Of a DNA stretch of 64,000 nucleotides, positions 10,717 to 21,644 are shown one piece after another (position 1 is the stretch's first letter; each line of letters opens with the position of its first letter). Position numbers and translations under genes: made by a program. Origin of the DNA: Symbiodinium natans. Lineage: Eukaryota > Sar > Dinophyceae > Suessiales > Symbiodiniaceae. The notes beneath the pieces are model-generated. The model did no database searches. It was given only the letters and a program-made list of their open reading frames with translations, and had not been told where the DNA came from. Location: assembly GCA_905221605.1 (NCBI GenBank), contig CAJNDS010000535.1:194001-258000 (forward strand), in the 5' to 3' direction.

Positions 10717-10800
10717 TTCTGGCACCGCCCAGTCCTTTGCTTGCCCTTCGCGCGGGCCGCGTCCTGCAGCCGGCAGCTTCAAGGCCCTGAAGCTCTGTGG
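10717..10800 (+). CDS. Candidate exon, unknown
   Basis: Between CCCTAAA units and a degenerate TTTAGGG stretch; reads FWHRPVLCLPFARAASCSRQ then LQGPEALW. No family recognised, no splice proof. Confidence 0.3.
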
Positions 10801-10874
10801 TTTAGTTGGCCTATAGAGAGTTTGGGGTTTAGGGTTCGGGTTTCGGTTTTAGTGCTTAGGGTTTGGGGTCCTCA

Positions 10875-10934
10875 TTCCTAAACCCTAAACCCTAAACCCT
10901 AAACCCTAAACCCTAAACCCTAAACCCTAAACCT
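10875..10934 (-). repeat. CCCTAAA array (about 8 units)
   Basis: Perfect tandem heptamers, followed by a C-rich tract at about 10981-10995. Confidence 0.9.
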
Positions 10935-11060
10935 CAAAACCATAAAGCCATGTAAGCCCTAGAACATCGCGAGGGAACCCCTCCCCCCCCCCACCCCTCC
11001 TCTGCCCATGCAGCCCCACCCTGCGAAACCCAAACCCTGCAGAAGACCCTCACTGGGCTT

Positions 11061-11165
11061 TGGAGTACTAAACTTTAATACTTTTTTTTGGTTCTGGGTT
11101 CCTATTATAGCTACCTATTACCTAAAAAGTATATACTTTTTTTCCAGGGTCTGAACCAAGCTAAG
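11061..11165. mobile_element. TIR element, family C copy 1
   Basis: Left part TTGGAGTACTAAACTTTAAT, core GGGTTCCTATTATAGCTAC, right part AAGTATATACTTTTTTTCC then AGGGTCT. Further copies at 19383 (left end lost) and 46259. Short, AT-rich, non-coding. The right part ends in CCAG|GG, a usable splice acceptor. Confidence 0.75.
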
Positions 11166-11482
11166 ACTCAACCCTGAATCTCCGAAACCCTACAAGAGCC
11201 GCGCAGCCTAACCCCCCAAAACCCCAACCCTAAACTGTGAACTAAACCTGACCCCCCCCCCAAAAAAAAAAAAAAACAAAAATCCTAACTAATTTCTTGA
11301 GTACTAGCGAGCAAATCTCCGAAACCCGGAGGTCCCTCTTGGTTGGCCCTGAATGCTCTGTAGCACAAACATTTTGTATATGATGGTCTTCCCAGATCCC
11401 AGAAAAGGGTTTGGGGTTCAGGCTTCGGGAACAAAAAGACAAAGAAGTGTAAACCCCCAAGCCCTCTCTCTCTCTCTCTTTC

Positions 11483-11640
11483 ATGCGCATAAACCTTGAT
11501 GGCCTAAGTCGTCAGGCAAATTTGCCTATTTCGCCGTCGGCCAGTGCAAATTTGCATCACCTGTCGTCCACTGCAAATTTGCTGAATTCGTCGTCGGCCA
11601 GTCGTGGGCAAACTGCCACACCCCCACACCCACCCCCCTC
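11483..11640 (+). CDS. Candidate exon with ANL-type short repeats
   Basis: Open from ATG 11483. Reads RQANLPISPSASANLHHLSS then TANLLNSSSASRGQTATP, with the triplet ANL recurring every 9-11 residues. In DNA the core CAAATTTGC recurs at 11517, 11547 and 11574. Ser-rich and probably disordered. It may be a microsatellite-like expansion inside an exon, or simply open repeat DNA. Confidence 0.35.
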
Positions 11641-12713
11641 CCCCCAATTCAGGGTTCAGGGTTTAGGGTTTAGGGTTTAGGGTTCAGGGCTCAAGCCCCA
11701 GTGGTTTAGGGTTCCTGGATAAACGGTCTTAGGGCGCAAGCCTGTCAACCGAAAATCGCTTGCTAATGTTGCGGGATCCAAAGGGTGGGTGGGTAAATGT
11801 TCGATACCAGAGAGCGAGCTTCATCAGTGAATGCCTGGACTCGAGATGCTGAACATCTGAAGCCTAAAGCATACACCCTAAACCCTTAAGCCCAACGCCC
11901 CAGTCAGGCGCCACCATCGCAGCCCCACGAGCAGCTGGCGTCGTTTTGTGCAGGTGGTTCGGGGGTTTTCGGTTCTTGGGTTTAGGGTTTAGGGCGCAGG
12001 GTTTGGGGCTAAGATGGCTTCGAGTTTAGAAGTTGTTGAAACTTTGGGTCCGCCTTTTAGGCATGTCTTCGTCATAGAGCCCCTTATGTTCGGGACCCCT
12101 CCCCTCAAAACAAAGCCGAAGTTATTGGCCAGGAGTCTGGCGTCGGGAGCTTTCTGGTTTTAGGGGTTTAGGGTTTAGGGTTTTTGGAGATTGAGACGTG
12201 CAACTGCTTGTTTGGAAAACGAAAGGTGGGAAATTCAGTCATCAGGCCTTCGTGAACTGGCTGAAAACCAACACTAACTTGACCCTCTTATATATATATA
12301 TATATATGTAAGCTTTGAAACCCTTTTGAGGCACACCATGGCTTCAACAAAAAATGGCCTCTTCGGCGGGGCTACTTTCATAAGGGTTTTCATCTTCACC
12401 CTAAACCCTAAACCCTAGAACCCTAAAGCCGCAAGCACTTAAGCCACTCTTAAGACGACGAGAGCCGACAAATAACTCTGAAACCCTCGACCTTACGCCC
12501 AATGCCTGTAAGATCAGCTAGGAGGAAGCTGCTCGAAAAAAAAAACATGACCAACAGAACCCGACCGAAAAGCCCTAAGCCCAGTAAGGCCTGAACCCTT
12601 AAAGCCCTTAAAACCCTAAACCCAAAGACCCAACAACTAAACCCCTGAACCCTGAAAGCCCTAAACCCTAAACCCTAAACCCTAAACCCTAAACCCTAAA
12701 CCCTAAAACCCTA

Positions 12714-12809
12714 CGGAGGATCTGCCTTTGGAGAAGCCGCGAAGAGACCGCCATGCTTTCTGACCAGAGTCGCATTGACCTGGCAAAGCTGGAGCTGGAG
12801 GTTCAGGAG
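12714..12809 (+). CDS. Candidate helical exon with GT donor
   Basis: Open after a CCCTAAA block (12658-12705) and reads SREETAMLSDQSRIDLAKLE then LEVQE, a plausible amphipathic helix. It ends at CAGGAG|GTGCAC (GT at 12810), a good 5' splice context. Function unknown. Confidence 0.5.
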
Positions 12810-12999
12810 GTGCACTCCTTGTAGTGTCACCCTCACAAGGTGCTCAGATTCTGGGGCAACCGAACGGTTCGCCTCTGCGTTAGCGCGGCGCTCGCATGCG
12901 CGGGCTCCGGGAAGCCTTAGGGGTTCGCGACATACCTGGAGAAGTGCGAGCGCCCTGAACCACAAACCCTGAACCCTAAACCCAAACCCTCAAGACCTG

Positions 13000-13533
13000 T
13001 ATAGATAGAAATTGTATGGCTTTACCAAGCACAATGGGTGCATTCCAAACAAAACCCAGTTTCAGTGACTTTTGGCCATATCGGTCCTTGTGATTTTGAC
13101 CATTTGTGGCTTCACCAACCTGGTGATCCAGCACCAAAACATAGGGATTTTCCCTTGTTTGCTGGCCACGTCACCCAAATGGCCAATTCTAGTGCTTCCT
13201 TGACCAGTTTGTGCTTTCACAAACCCTCAACTTTCGCTAGTTTGGCGGCCTTGCAAAACCCCTCAAATGGTCCCATGGGTCAGAGTTTTCCTCAGCCCTT
13301 TGACCCCATGGCTTCGCGCCCCAGAAACCCTACCCCCATGGTCCCAGCCTTCTACCATAGGCCCTAACCTGAGTTTTAAGGGCTCCAGTGCATGGCCGCT
13401 TGCTCCAGCGCTGGCCGCTTGCGCCCTCTCCGCCCACTCAGACCGCTCCCTAGAACCCTCTGGCTCCCCTGCTGCAAAGACATGTACATGTAGGGAATTT
13501 TGCGAGTTTGGCAGCTTTCGAATTTTTTTTTTA

Positions 13534-13565
<32 letters not shown>

Positions 13566-13800
13566 TATCTTTCTGTCCACAACTTGAGTGATTTTTGATG
13601 AGTTTGCAAGCCAAAACATGAGATTTTAGGCCAAAACATAGGGATTTTTGTTAGGGAATGTTTACAAAAAAAACACAGGGTTTTTCGCTCGTTCGGTGGC
13701 TTCGGAAAACCCCCCAATGGCAAAATTCACCATTTTGGCACCCTCAAAGGGCCAAAGGTTTTCACTAGTTTGGCGGCCTTGGAAACTCACCCGCCCCCCC
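13000..13800. repeat. Diverged internal repeat region (CTAGTTTGGCGGCCTT family)
   Basis: Motifs recur inside this stretch. TAGTTTGGCGGCCTT appears near 13230 and 13770, a related TCGTTCGGTGGCTTCGG lies near 13690, and CCAAAACATAGGGATTTT is near 13135 and 13632. This suggests a diverged repeat or old transposon. A 109-codon + frame (13038-13367) crosses it but has no family match that I recognise. A long poly-C tract lies at about 13537-13564. Confidence 0.6.
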
Positions 13801-13812
13801 CCCCCCGGGGGG

Positions 13813-13912
13813 GTTTAGGGTTTAGGGTTTAGGGTTTAGGGTTTAGGGTTTAGGGTTTAGGGTTTAGGGTTTGGGGTTTCGGGTTTAGGGTTTAGGGTTT
13901 AGGGTTTAGGGC
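13813..13912 (+). repeat. TTTAGGG array (about 13 units with variants)
   Basis: Perfect units with one TTTGGGG/TTTCGGG interruption, directly after poly-C/poly-G at about 13795-13812. Confidence 0.9.
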
Positions 13913-14279
13913 TCCTTAGGGTTCTTGAGGGGCTTCGGGTTTTTGGAACCTCTAACTTGTTTATTCCTGAGCCTTAGAGAAGCCCTGAAGCTTCCTAAAC
14001 CGTAAACCAGAGAAGAGACAAACTTAAAGCCACCCCCCCCCCCCAGCCCCCAAAAACCCCAAGCACCCTTTCAAGACCTTCAACACACCGTTTGAGACCC
14101 TACACCCTGAAAATCTAAAGCCTGCAAAAGCACCAGAATTCACACTAAACCCTAAACCCGAAGCCCTAAACCCTAAACCCTACACCCTAACCCCTGAGTA
14201 GCCAGACAGCTTAAGCCCCCGGGAAGGCACCTGGGCGCCGACCTCGGTGGTGGGCCTCGCCGCGCTGGCAGGCTCGGGT

Positions 14280-14365
14280 TCAGGGTTTAGGGTTTAGGGT
14301 TTAGGGTTTAGGGTTTAGGCTTTAGGCTTTAGGCTTTAGGCTTTAGGCTTTAGGCTTTAGGCTTT
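14280..14365 (+). repeat. TTTAGGG block passing into a homogeneous TTTAGGC block
   Basis: About five TTTAGGG units are followed by about seven uniform TTTAGGC units. A uniform variant next to canonical units points to local amplification of a mutated unit. Confidence 0.9.
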
Positions 14366-14538
14366 GGGATGCTGGGATACAGGATTTTACGAACTAGGGC
14401 GTTGGGCTTTTGGAGCGTATCGGATCCTCTGAGCCTGTACCTTACCCCCCAACCTTTCGGCCCTCAGGGTTTAGGGTTTAGGGTTTAGGGTGTAGGGTTT
14501 AGGGTTTGGGGTTTGGGGTTTAGGGTTTAGGGTTTAGG

Positions 14539-14604
14539 GTCCACACAAACTCGCCGCAAGTACCAGAGACCATTCCCACCGAGCCGTACAAGCGGTTGAG
14601 GGTC
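14539..14604 (+). CDS. Candidate exon, unknown
   Basis: Reads VHTNSPQVPETIPTEPYKRL then RV before TAG, between two TTTAGGG blocks. Polar, Pro-rich. Confidence 0.33.
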
Positions 14605-14813
14605 TAGGGTTTAGGGTTTAGGGCTTAGGGCATAGGCTTTAGGGTTTAGGGTTTAGGGAACGCTTTGCATATATACATCAAAAGACTTCCACGGTAGTGG
14701 GTTTCGGATCGTTTCGGCTTTGGGGTTGTCAGGGTTTACCCCCAGGATGAGCCACGTGCATAATCCCTAAACCCTAAACCCTCAACCCTGAACCCTCAAC
14801 CTAGTTGAATCGC

Positions 14814-14870
14814 CATGAGGTTGGACATCAGCGCTGTACGCGTGCGGGCGGAACGTGCCAGTCCCTTGTA
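14814..14870 (+). CDS. Candidate exon, unknown (18 codons)
   Basis: ATG to TAG, MRLDISAVRVRAERASPL. Too short to place in a family. Confidence 0.22.
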
Positions 14871-14949
14871 GACTAGATGAAAATTGTGGGGTTTAAGGTT
14901 TAGGGTTTATATAATATAGGGGCCTTAGTGATTAGAATAGGGTTGCGGG

Positions 14950-15180
14950 GGCGATGATACCCTAAGCCCTAAACCCTAAACCCTAAACCCTAAACCCTAA
15001 ACCCTAAACCCTAAAGTATTCCGACCCCTTACTCTGCTGGGGGCCACGCGATGTGGCACGTATGTCTTTGTGTCATGGTGCCCTCGCGAGAACCCTAAAC
15101 CCTAAACCCTAAACCCTAAACCCTAAACCCTAAACCCTAAACCCTAAACCCTAAACCTTGTAAAATTCCTAAACCCTAAA
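14950..15180 (-). repeat. Two CCCTAAA arrays around a short unique segment
   Basis: Arrays at about 14950-15015 and 15090-15160, each around nine perfect units, with 75 bp of unique sequence between. Confidence 0.9.
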
Positions 15181-15221
15181 TCCTAACCTCGTGAGCCCCT
15201 CTAAACCCACACCCCTTGGGG

Positions 15222-15272
15222 GAGGCCGCCGTGCGCAGCGCCGGAGCAGACTTTGCGCAGGAAAAGGGGTTC
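15222..15272 (+). CDS. Candidate exon, unknown
   Basis: Short open piece reading EAAVRSAGADFAQEKG before a TTTAGGG-like stretch. Acid/Ala-rich; unproven. Confidence 0.25.
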
Positions 15273-16076
15273 AGGATTCAGGGTTCAGGTGATAGGGTTT
15301 AGGGTTCGGGCTTTCTAGGGTTTAGGGTCAGGGTCTAGGGTTTAGGGCTTGGGTTGCAGGGTGTAGGGTTCAGGGTTTGGGGTTGGGAGGGGGGATTATG
15401 GACAACACTTTTCTTGACTAGCTAGGCCCTGCTTCGGGTTTCGTAGCGGCTTATTTATGTAGGGATGCCACAATTGGTTCAGAAGAAGCCGAAATAAGGA
15501 TGCAAAGCTTGATGTCCCCAAAAACAACCTGACTAAAACCGAGGCATCGGGTTCGGGTTTAGGTTTTAGGGTTCAGGGTTTAAGGACCCCAAACCCTAAA
15601 CCCCAAACACCCCAAAGCCAAAGACAGGCACTTCACACACAGTTGTGGTATCTCAGGGTCACCATAAGCCCAACAGCATATACTTGCATTTGGGGTTTAG
15701 GGTTTGGCGTGCAAGGTTTGGGGTTTGGAGTTGTTCTGTGATGGGTTCAATGAAAGCTCCCGGGCTTGGATTTTGGGATTCCTGGGTTTGAAGACTCCCC
15801 GAACGACACCAAGATCGACGGCGACGGCCGATGCCAAGTCTGTTTGCGGTTTTAGGGTTTAGGGTTTGGGGTTTAGGGTTTAGGGTTTAGGGTGGTGTCG
15901 GGAGCGGATTCAGCACAAGCACAGCAAAAGGTAAAAACTCAGCTCAAAAACGTTTCGGGGCTAGTGCTTCTGGTCTGAATGACACACCACATAAAGCCCA
16001 GGTGTGTAGCCAAATGCAACGTCCATGCCAAAGGCAGAGTCCATGGCTGTGAGATCTATCTAGGACCCGGAGAGGG

Positions 16077-16126
16077 TTTAGGGTTTAGGGTTTAGGGTTT
16101 AGGGTTTAGGGTTTAGGGTTTAGGGC
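16077..16126 (+). repeat. TTTAGGG array (7 units)
   Basis: Perfect tandem heptamers between unique sequences. Confidence 0.9.
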
Positions 16127-16528
16127 TATTTTTCAGGGTTGAGGTCCCCTTATAAACACCTTTAAACCAAAAAGGGCACCCATTTTTATTCCCAGGTTCC
16201 TCGATTTATTGCTTTTAAGTCAGCCGCTGCAGACAAGACGCACCTGAACCAGAACGCAAGCAGCAGGGGACCGCTAAGAGCAATAGAATTGCCCCTTAAA
16301 CGCTACAAGCCATAGACCCCGCAAGCCCTGAACTCTATTCTCCATAGACCCTGAATCCTTGAATCCTAGTCTCAACACCCAAACCCTAAATCCTAAACCC
16401 TAAACCTCAAACCCTCAACCCCAAACCCTAAACCCCAAACCCCAAACCCTAAACCCGAAACCCCAAACCCCCAATCCTAAGCCCTAAACCCTAAACCCAA
16501 AAACCCCAAACCCCAAACCCTAAACCAA

Positions 16529-16603
16529 CGAGGGGCATCGCGCGGCTCGGATCTGGCGGAGACCACGAAACTGGACCCGGCTTGCTTGGCTTCCGGCTCT
16601 GGG
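16529..16603 (+). CDS. Candidate exon, unknown
   Basis: Between a CCCTAAA-type region and the long variant array; reads RGASRGSDLAETTKLDPACL then ASGSG. No splice proof. Confidence 0.3.
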
Positions 16604-17640
16604 TTTAGGGTTTAGGGTTTTGGGTTTAGGGTTTAGGGGGTTTAGGGGGTTTAGGGGGTTTAGGGGGTTTAGGGGGTTTAGGGGGTTTAGGGGGTTTAGG
16701 GGGTTTAGGGGGTTTAGGGGGTTTAGGGGGTTTAGGGGGTTTAGGGGGTTTAGGGGGTTTAGGGGGTTTAGGGGGTTTAGGGGTTTAGGGGGTTTAGGGG
16801 TTTGGGTTTAGGGGGTTTAGGGGGTTTAGGGGTTTAGGGGTTTAGGGGTTAAGGGGTTTAGGGGTTTAGGGGTTTAGGGGTTTAGGGGTTTAGGGGTTTA
16901 GGGGTTTAGGGGTTTAGGGGTTTAGGGGTTTAGGGGTTTAGGGGTTTAGGGGTTTAGTGGGTTTAGGGGGTTTAGGGGGTTTAGGGGCTTTAGGGTTTGG
17001 GGGTGTAGGGGGTTTAGGGGGTTTAGGGGGTGTTTAGGGGTTAGGGGGGTTTTAGGGGTTTAGGGGGTTTTTTAGGGGTTTAGGGGGTTTAGGGGGTTTG
17101 AGGGGGTTAGGGGGTTTAGGGGGTTTAGGGGGTAGGGGTTAGGGGTTAGGGGGTTTAGGGTTTAGGGTTTAGGGTTTAGGGTTTAGGGTTTAGGGTTTAG
17201 GGTTTAGGGTTTAGGGTTTAGGGGTTTAGGGGGTTTAGGGGTTTAGGGGGTTAGGGGGTTAGGGGGTTAGGGGGTTAGGGGGTTAGGGGGTTAGGGGGTT
17301 TTTAGGGGGTTTTTAGGGGGTTTTTAGGGGGTTTTTAGGGGGTTTTTAGGCGGTTTTTAGGGGGTTTTTAGGGGGTTTTTATGGGTTTTTAGGGGGTTTA
17401 GGGGGTTTTTAGGGGGTTTAGGGGGTTTAGGGGGTTTAGGGGGTTTAGGGGGTTTAGGGGGGTTTAGGGGGTTTAGGGGGTTTAGGGGTTTTACGGGGTT
17501 TAGGGGGTTTAGGGGGTTTAGGGGGTTTAGGGGGTTTAGGGGGTTTAGGGGCTTAGGGGGTTTAGGTTTAGGGTTTAGGGTTTGGGGTTTGGGGTTTGGG
17601 GTTAGGGTTTAGGGTTTAGGGTTTAGGGTTTAGGGAGTCC
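16604..17640 (+). repeat. Long variant telomere-like array (about 1 kb)
   Basis: The longest repeat tract in the window. It changes along its length: TTTAGGG, then mostly TTTAGGGGG (16630-16800), TTTAGGGG (about 16840-16960), mixed TTAGGGGG and TTTTTAGGGGG (about 17230-17400), TTTAGGGGG again, and canonical TTTAGGG at about 17150-17220 and at the end. The G run of the unit varies by segment. The Gly-Phe-Arg repeat frame through it is an artefact of the 9-mer. Confidence 0.95.
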
Positions 17641-18544
17641 TAAGCCCTAAACCTACTGTCGTTGAGGGCTTCGGTTGAGCTCAAAGTTGAAAGCCTCTAC
17701 ATTAATCGGCCATGTAAACCCTGAACCCCAAACCCCGAACCCCAAACACTAAACCCTAAACCCCGAAGCCCGAACCCCGAAGCCCGAACCCCAACGCAAC
17801 CCCCCCCCCCCGCTTAAGTTCTATGGTCTAGTGTTTTCTTTTACCTGCAAAAGCCACACGGGACTGTTTGCTTGGCAGTAACCCTAAACCCTAAACACTA
17901 AACCCTAAACCCAAAACTTACGTCCGTAAGTTCTGCAGGATCCGCCGGTTCGCGCACCCAACATGGAGCCGGGGGCCCTCGGAAGGGAGCTTTGGGTTTA
18001 GGGTTTAGGGTTGAGGGTTGAGGGTTTAGGGTTCAAGCAACACACCCCAACCCTTAAGCCCTACACCCTAGACCCTAAACCCCAAACCCCAAACCCTAAA
18101 CCCTAAGCCCTAACCCTAAAGCCTAAACCCTAAACCCCAAACCCTAAACCCCAAACCCTGTTCTGGTGCGCTGACGTTCCTAGACGCCGTGCCCAGCCTA
18201 ATCCCCCCCCCCCCCGCTCCCCCCTCCCCCCCCTGGGATGGCACCAGACATGCCGACTCGATCAAGTTCCCCCTACGTCCAGGCTCTTAAGCATGCGCAG
18301 GTTGCAAAGAACAGGCCGTGTCCGGCTACCTGGATTGGGCCGTTCATCCCAAAGAAGGAACACCAGAACTTGAGTGCAAAGGGTTAAGGGATGATATAGT
18401 TACCTCATTCCCTCATTCCCTACTAAGCACCCGCAGGCTCGACGCGAAAAAAAGCAACCGAAGGCCCTCAGAACCCGTGCAAGCCCCTTCAGCCCCCCGA
18501 AGAAATTCTCCAAAGCCCTACAGGAGCTTCTGCTGTTGGGAGTT

Positions 18545-18825
18545 AGGGTTTAGGGCCCTAAACCCTAAACCCTAAACCCTAAACCCTAAACCCTAAACCC
18601 TAAACCCCTAAACCCTATCAACCCCATCAACCCCTCCACCCTATCAACCCTGAGAGCCCTAAAGAGGCCAAACAACACCCTTAAAGCCCTAAACCCTAAA
18701 CCCTAAACCCTAAACCCTAAACCCTAAACCCTAAACCCTAAACCCTAAACCCTAAACCCTAAACCCTAAACCCTAAACCCTAAACCCTAAACCCTAAACC
18801 CTAAACCCTAAACCCTAAACCCTAG
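18545..18825. repeat. Head-to-head TTTAGGG/CCCTAAA junction and long CCCTAAA array
   Basis: TTAGGGTTTAGGG meets CCCTAAA units at about 18555, a head-to-head arrangement such as fused telomeres leave. A second CCCTAAA array of about 20 units spans 18684-18825. Confidence 0.9.
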
Positions 18826-18879
18826 CCCTATAAGCCCTGTAAGCCCTCTGAACCCTGGAACCCTGAGGCCCTAAAGGCC

Positions 18880-18960
18880 TCCCGTCTGAGGTTAGAGTTC
18901 GCGGAGCGCGTGGAGGATGCGCTCATGAAGTCAGGCCTGGCTTGCAGTCGTTCTGATTCT
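18880..18960 (+). CDS. Candidate helical exon
   Basis: Open and strongly helix-like, SRLRLEFAERVEDALMKSGL then ACSRSDS, directly before degenerate TTTAGGG sequence. Function unknown. Confidence 0.45.
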
Positions 18961-19269
18961 AGGGTTTGGGGTTTAAGGGTTTAGGGTTTGAACCGACAAG
19001 GGTTTAGATTTAGGGTTTAGGGTTTGGGGTCTAGGGTTTACGGGTCTAGGGTTCTACCTGCAAAGGGTTAGGGTTGAGGGTTTAGGGTTGAGAGTTTCGG
19101 GTTAACCCTTAACCCCAAACCCTAAACCCTAAACCCTAAACCCTAAACCCTAAACCACCCTTAACCCTCAACCCTTGGGTTTCAGGTGTTTCGGCGGTTT
19201 GGGGCTGGAGGGTTGTTTGCCTTTTGGGCTTCGGAGTCGAGAGCTTGGAAGGCCTTTACTGGGTTTTGG

Positions 19270-19382
19270 AGGTTTAGGGTTTAGGGTTTAGGGTTTAGGG
19301 TTTAGGGTTTAGGGTTTGGGGTTTGGGGTTTGGGGTTTAGGGTTTAGGGTTTAGGGTTTAGGGTTTAGGGTTTAGGGTTTAG
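19270..19382 (+). repeat. TTTAGGG array (about 16 units) abutting a truncated TIR element
   Basis: Canonical units with three TTTGGGG units in the middle. The array runs directly into the family C element at 19383. Confidence 0.9.
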
Positions 19383-19475
19383 TACTTTAATGCTTTTTTT
19401 GGTTCTGGGTTCCTATTATAGCTACTTATACCTAAAAAGTATATACTTTTTTTCTAGGGTCTACTCCAAAGGAAG
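19383..19475. mobile_element. TIR element, family C copy 2, left end missing
   Basis: Shares AGTACTTTAATGC, GGGTTCCTATTATAGCTAC and AAAAAGTATATACTTTTTTT with the copies at 11061 and 46259. The left GGAGT part is replaced by the preceding telomere-like array. Confidence 0.75.
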
Positions 19476-19985
19476 GCTTTTACTTCAGGGATTTCGGGCT
19501 CGCGGCTTAGGGTTTGGGGTTGTGGGTTTGTTTCGAAGGAGGTTCCTTGCAAGGTTTACTGCTTGTTTGAGGAGTTTCCGGGGCATTAGGGCTCACTAAG
19601 CGGTGCAGGGATTTTGTGGCTTAGGGTTTAGGGTTTAAACCCTAAACTCTAAACCTTCAACCCTAAACCCTATGTGAAGTGGCTGACTACTTCCTGATCC
19701 AGAACTGAAGCCGTCACATAGGCAAACTCTGTCGACACACTATAGTCCTCAAACTCGCAATCCCGAAGACTTGTTTAGGGTTTAGGGTTTAGGGTTTGGG
19801 GTTTGGGGTTTAGAGTTCTAGGGTTTGGGGTTTAGGGTTTAGGGTTTAGGGTTTAGGGTTTAGGGTTTGGGGTACCAATTGCTTAAGACAGTTTTTTTTT
19901 TTTTTTTTCGGGGGGGTGGGGGGTGGGGGGGGGGGGTGAATTAAACCCGAGGCCTACAAAGTATCAGTATCAAGGCAAAGCTTCA

Positions 19986-20080
19986 GCAACCCTAAACCCT
20001 AAACCCTAAACCCTAAACCCTAAACCCTAAACCCTAAACCCTAAACCCTAAACCCTAAACCCTAAACCCTAAACCCTACA
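19986..20080 (-). repeat. CCCTAAA array (about 13 units)
   Basis: Perfect tandem heptamers. The upstream flank contains a poly-T and poly-G stretch (19891-19937). Confidence 0.9.
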
Positions 20081-20235
20081 CGCTTGCAAATCCGGACACC
20101 CCGGCGCCCCAACTCCTGGGCTTTTGGTTTATTTGGGGTCCCAAACCCTCAACCCTCAACCCTCAACCCTAAACCCTAAACCCTAAACCCTAAACCCTAA
20201 AACCCTCTTCAACCCCCCCCCCCCCCCCAAGCCTT

Positions 20236-20345
20236 AGCATGGTCCCTTATTATGGCCCCTTACCTTCTTTACAGCGTTCTGAAGCATGGGCCCTTGGGTT
20301 GTAGAGGGTGTAGAAGGTGTACAAAAGGGTTCCCCAATGCGGGGC
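20236..20345. mobile_element. Possible TIR element, GCATGGTCCCTT family
   Basis: Begins GCATGGTCCCTTATTATGG and contains ATGGGCCCTTGGGTTGTA. Similar segments at 40206-40381 and 46735-46810 share the ATGGTCCCTT end and the GGGCCCTTGG(C/G)TTGTA core. The right inverted repeat is unclear here. Confidence 0.45.
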
Positions 20346-20445
20346 TCATGTCACCCAAAACCCTAAACCCTAACCCTAAACCCTAGCCCTAAACCCTAAA
20401 CCCAAAACCCAAAACCCAGGGGCCATTGATAACTAAGAGGGTTCC

Positions 20446-20511
20446 TGCGTCGCCATTGCGCAGGTCGCGAGCACGCTGAGGCCCAACACTCAGCTTCAAA
20501 CGGTCCCTGGG
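20446..20511 (+). CDS. Candidate exon, unknown
   Basis: Open segment CVAIAQVASTLRPNTQLQTV then PG, followed by one TTTAGGG unit. Weak. Confidence 0.28.
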
Positions 20512-21030
20512 TTTAGGGTGGTTTTCAAAGACCCCCAGCCCTTCATGCCCACCTCAACATAAGCTTTGGGCCGCCAGCAGCTTTCATGGGACGTTGGGGG
20601 ATGCATGCGACTTACCAGGTTTAGGGCTTTTAGGGTTCAGGGTTTAGTGTTTAGGGTTTAGGGTTTAGGATTTAGGGTTTAGGGTTTAGGGTTCAGAGTT
20701 TAGGGTTTTAGGGTTTAGGCTTTAGGATTTAGCGTTTAGGGGAAGTGGGGTACGTAGCCTGATGCCTCATATCCCCGTAGAACGGATTAGATATAGGGCA
20801 CACGATAGCCTTTACGTTAAGGACATGATCGCCCTTTAACAGATGAACTAGAGTGCCGACCCTTTCATTGAGAGCTAGTACCCCTAAACCCCCAAACCCC
20901 CAAACCCCTAAACCCCTAAACCCTAAACCCTAAACCCCTAAACCCCTAAACCCCTAAACCCCTAAACCCCTAAACCCCTAAACCCCTAAACCCCTAAACC
21001 CTAAACCCTAAATAGAGAACTAGTACGGGA

Positions 21031-21150
21031 AGCCCATACGACAAGGCCATGACGCTTTGGAATCAGCCCGGCTGGTCGTTTTGGGACGTGGCGAAGATCT
21101 TCGTGAAGTCTGGCAAGGGAGGCGCACCGCAACCCCCTGCTGTGTCTTCA
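21031..21150 (+). CDS. Candidate exon, unknown (40 codons)
   Basis: Protein-like with aromatic residues: SPYDKAMTLWNQPGWSFWDV, then AKIFVKSGKGGAPQPPAVSS. Begins just after a CCCTAAA/CCCCTAAA block and ends at another. The Trp-rich composition is not that of repeat DNA. Family unknown. Confidence 0.5.
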
Positions 21151-21256
21151 CCCTCAAACCCTAAACCTTAAACCCTAAAACCTAACCCTAAACCCTAAAT
21201 CCCAGGCCTTAAGATACCCAAACCCCTCACTCCTAACCCGTAAGCTTGCACCCTAC

Positions 21257-21425
21257 TTGGAGGTTCACGGTACTTATTGACCAATGATAGCTGTACCAAG
21301 AACTGTACTTACACCATATTAGGGCACTTGAAGGGGCTTATCAGTGGGTAATAAGTACAGTTATGATTCGTTAATAAGTACCCCTAAGCCCGAAACCCTA
21401 AACCCAAGTACCACGAACCTCCAAG
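21257..21425. mobile_element. TIR element, family D, right arm interrupted by telomere-like insert
   Basis: Left arm GGAGGTTCACGGTACTTATT, right arm GGTACTTATT-complement plus ACGAACCTCC. The right arm is split by a short CCCTAAA-type insert flanked on both sides by AAGTACC (21377-21383 and 21406-21412). Related ends occur at 29667-29742, 29795-29880 and 51543-51680. Confidence 0.7.
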
Positions 21426-21644
21426 TACACCTGGGCAGCAAGGCCCCTCGGCCTGAAGCAATGGCTTCAGGGTCCTGGTCCTTGGTTGGCCTTTAGCACT
21501 GTGGTTTAGGGTTTAGGGTTTATGGTTTCGGGTCGCCTGCTGGGACCCCTAAGAGGGTAAAGTTTAGGGTTTGGGGTTTGGGTTCTGAGCGGATCTGATG
21601 CAAGTTGGAGCTGGAAGTGTGGCACCAAGAGCCGGTAAGGTGTG

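Noticed and set aside
16620-16811. Gly-Phe-Arg repeat protein
   Set aside because: It is the 9-base TTTAGGGGG unit read in frame, not a protein repeat under selection.
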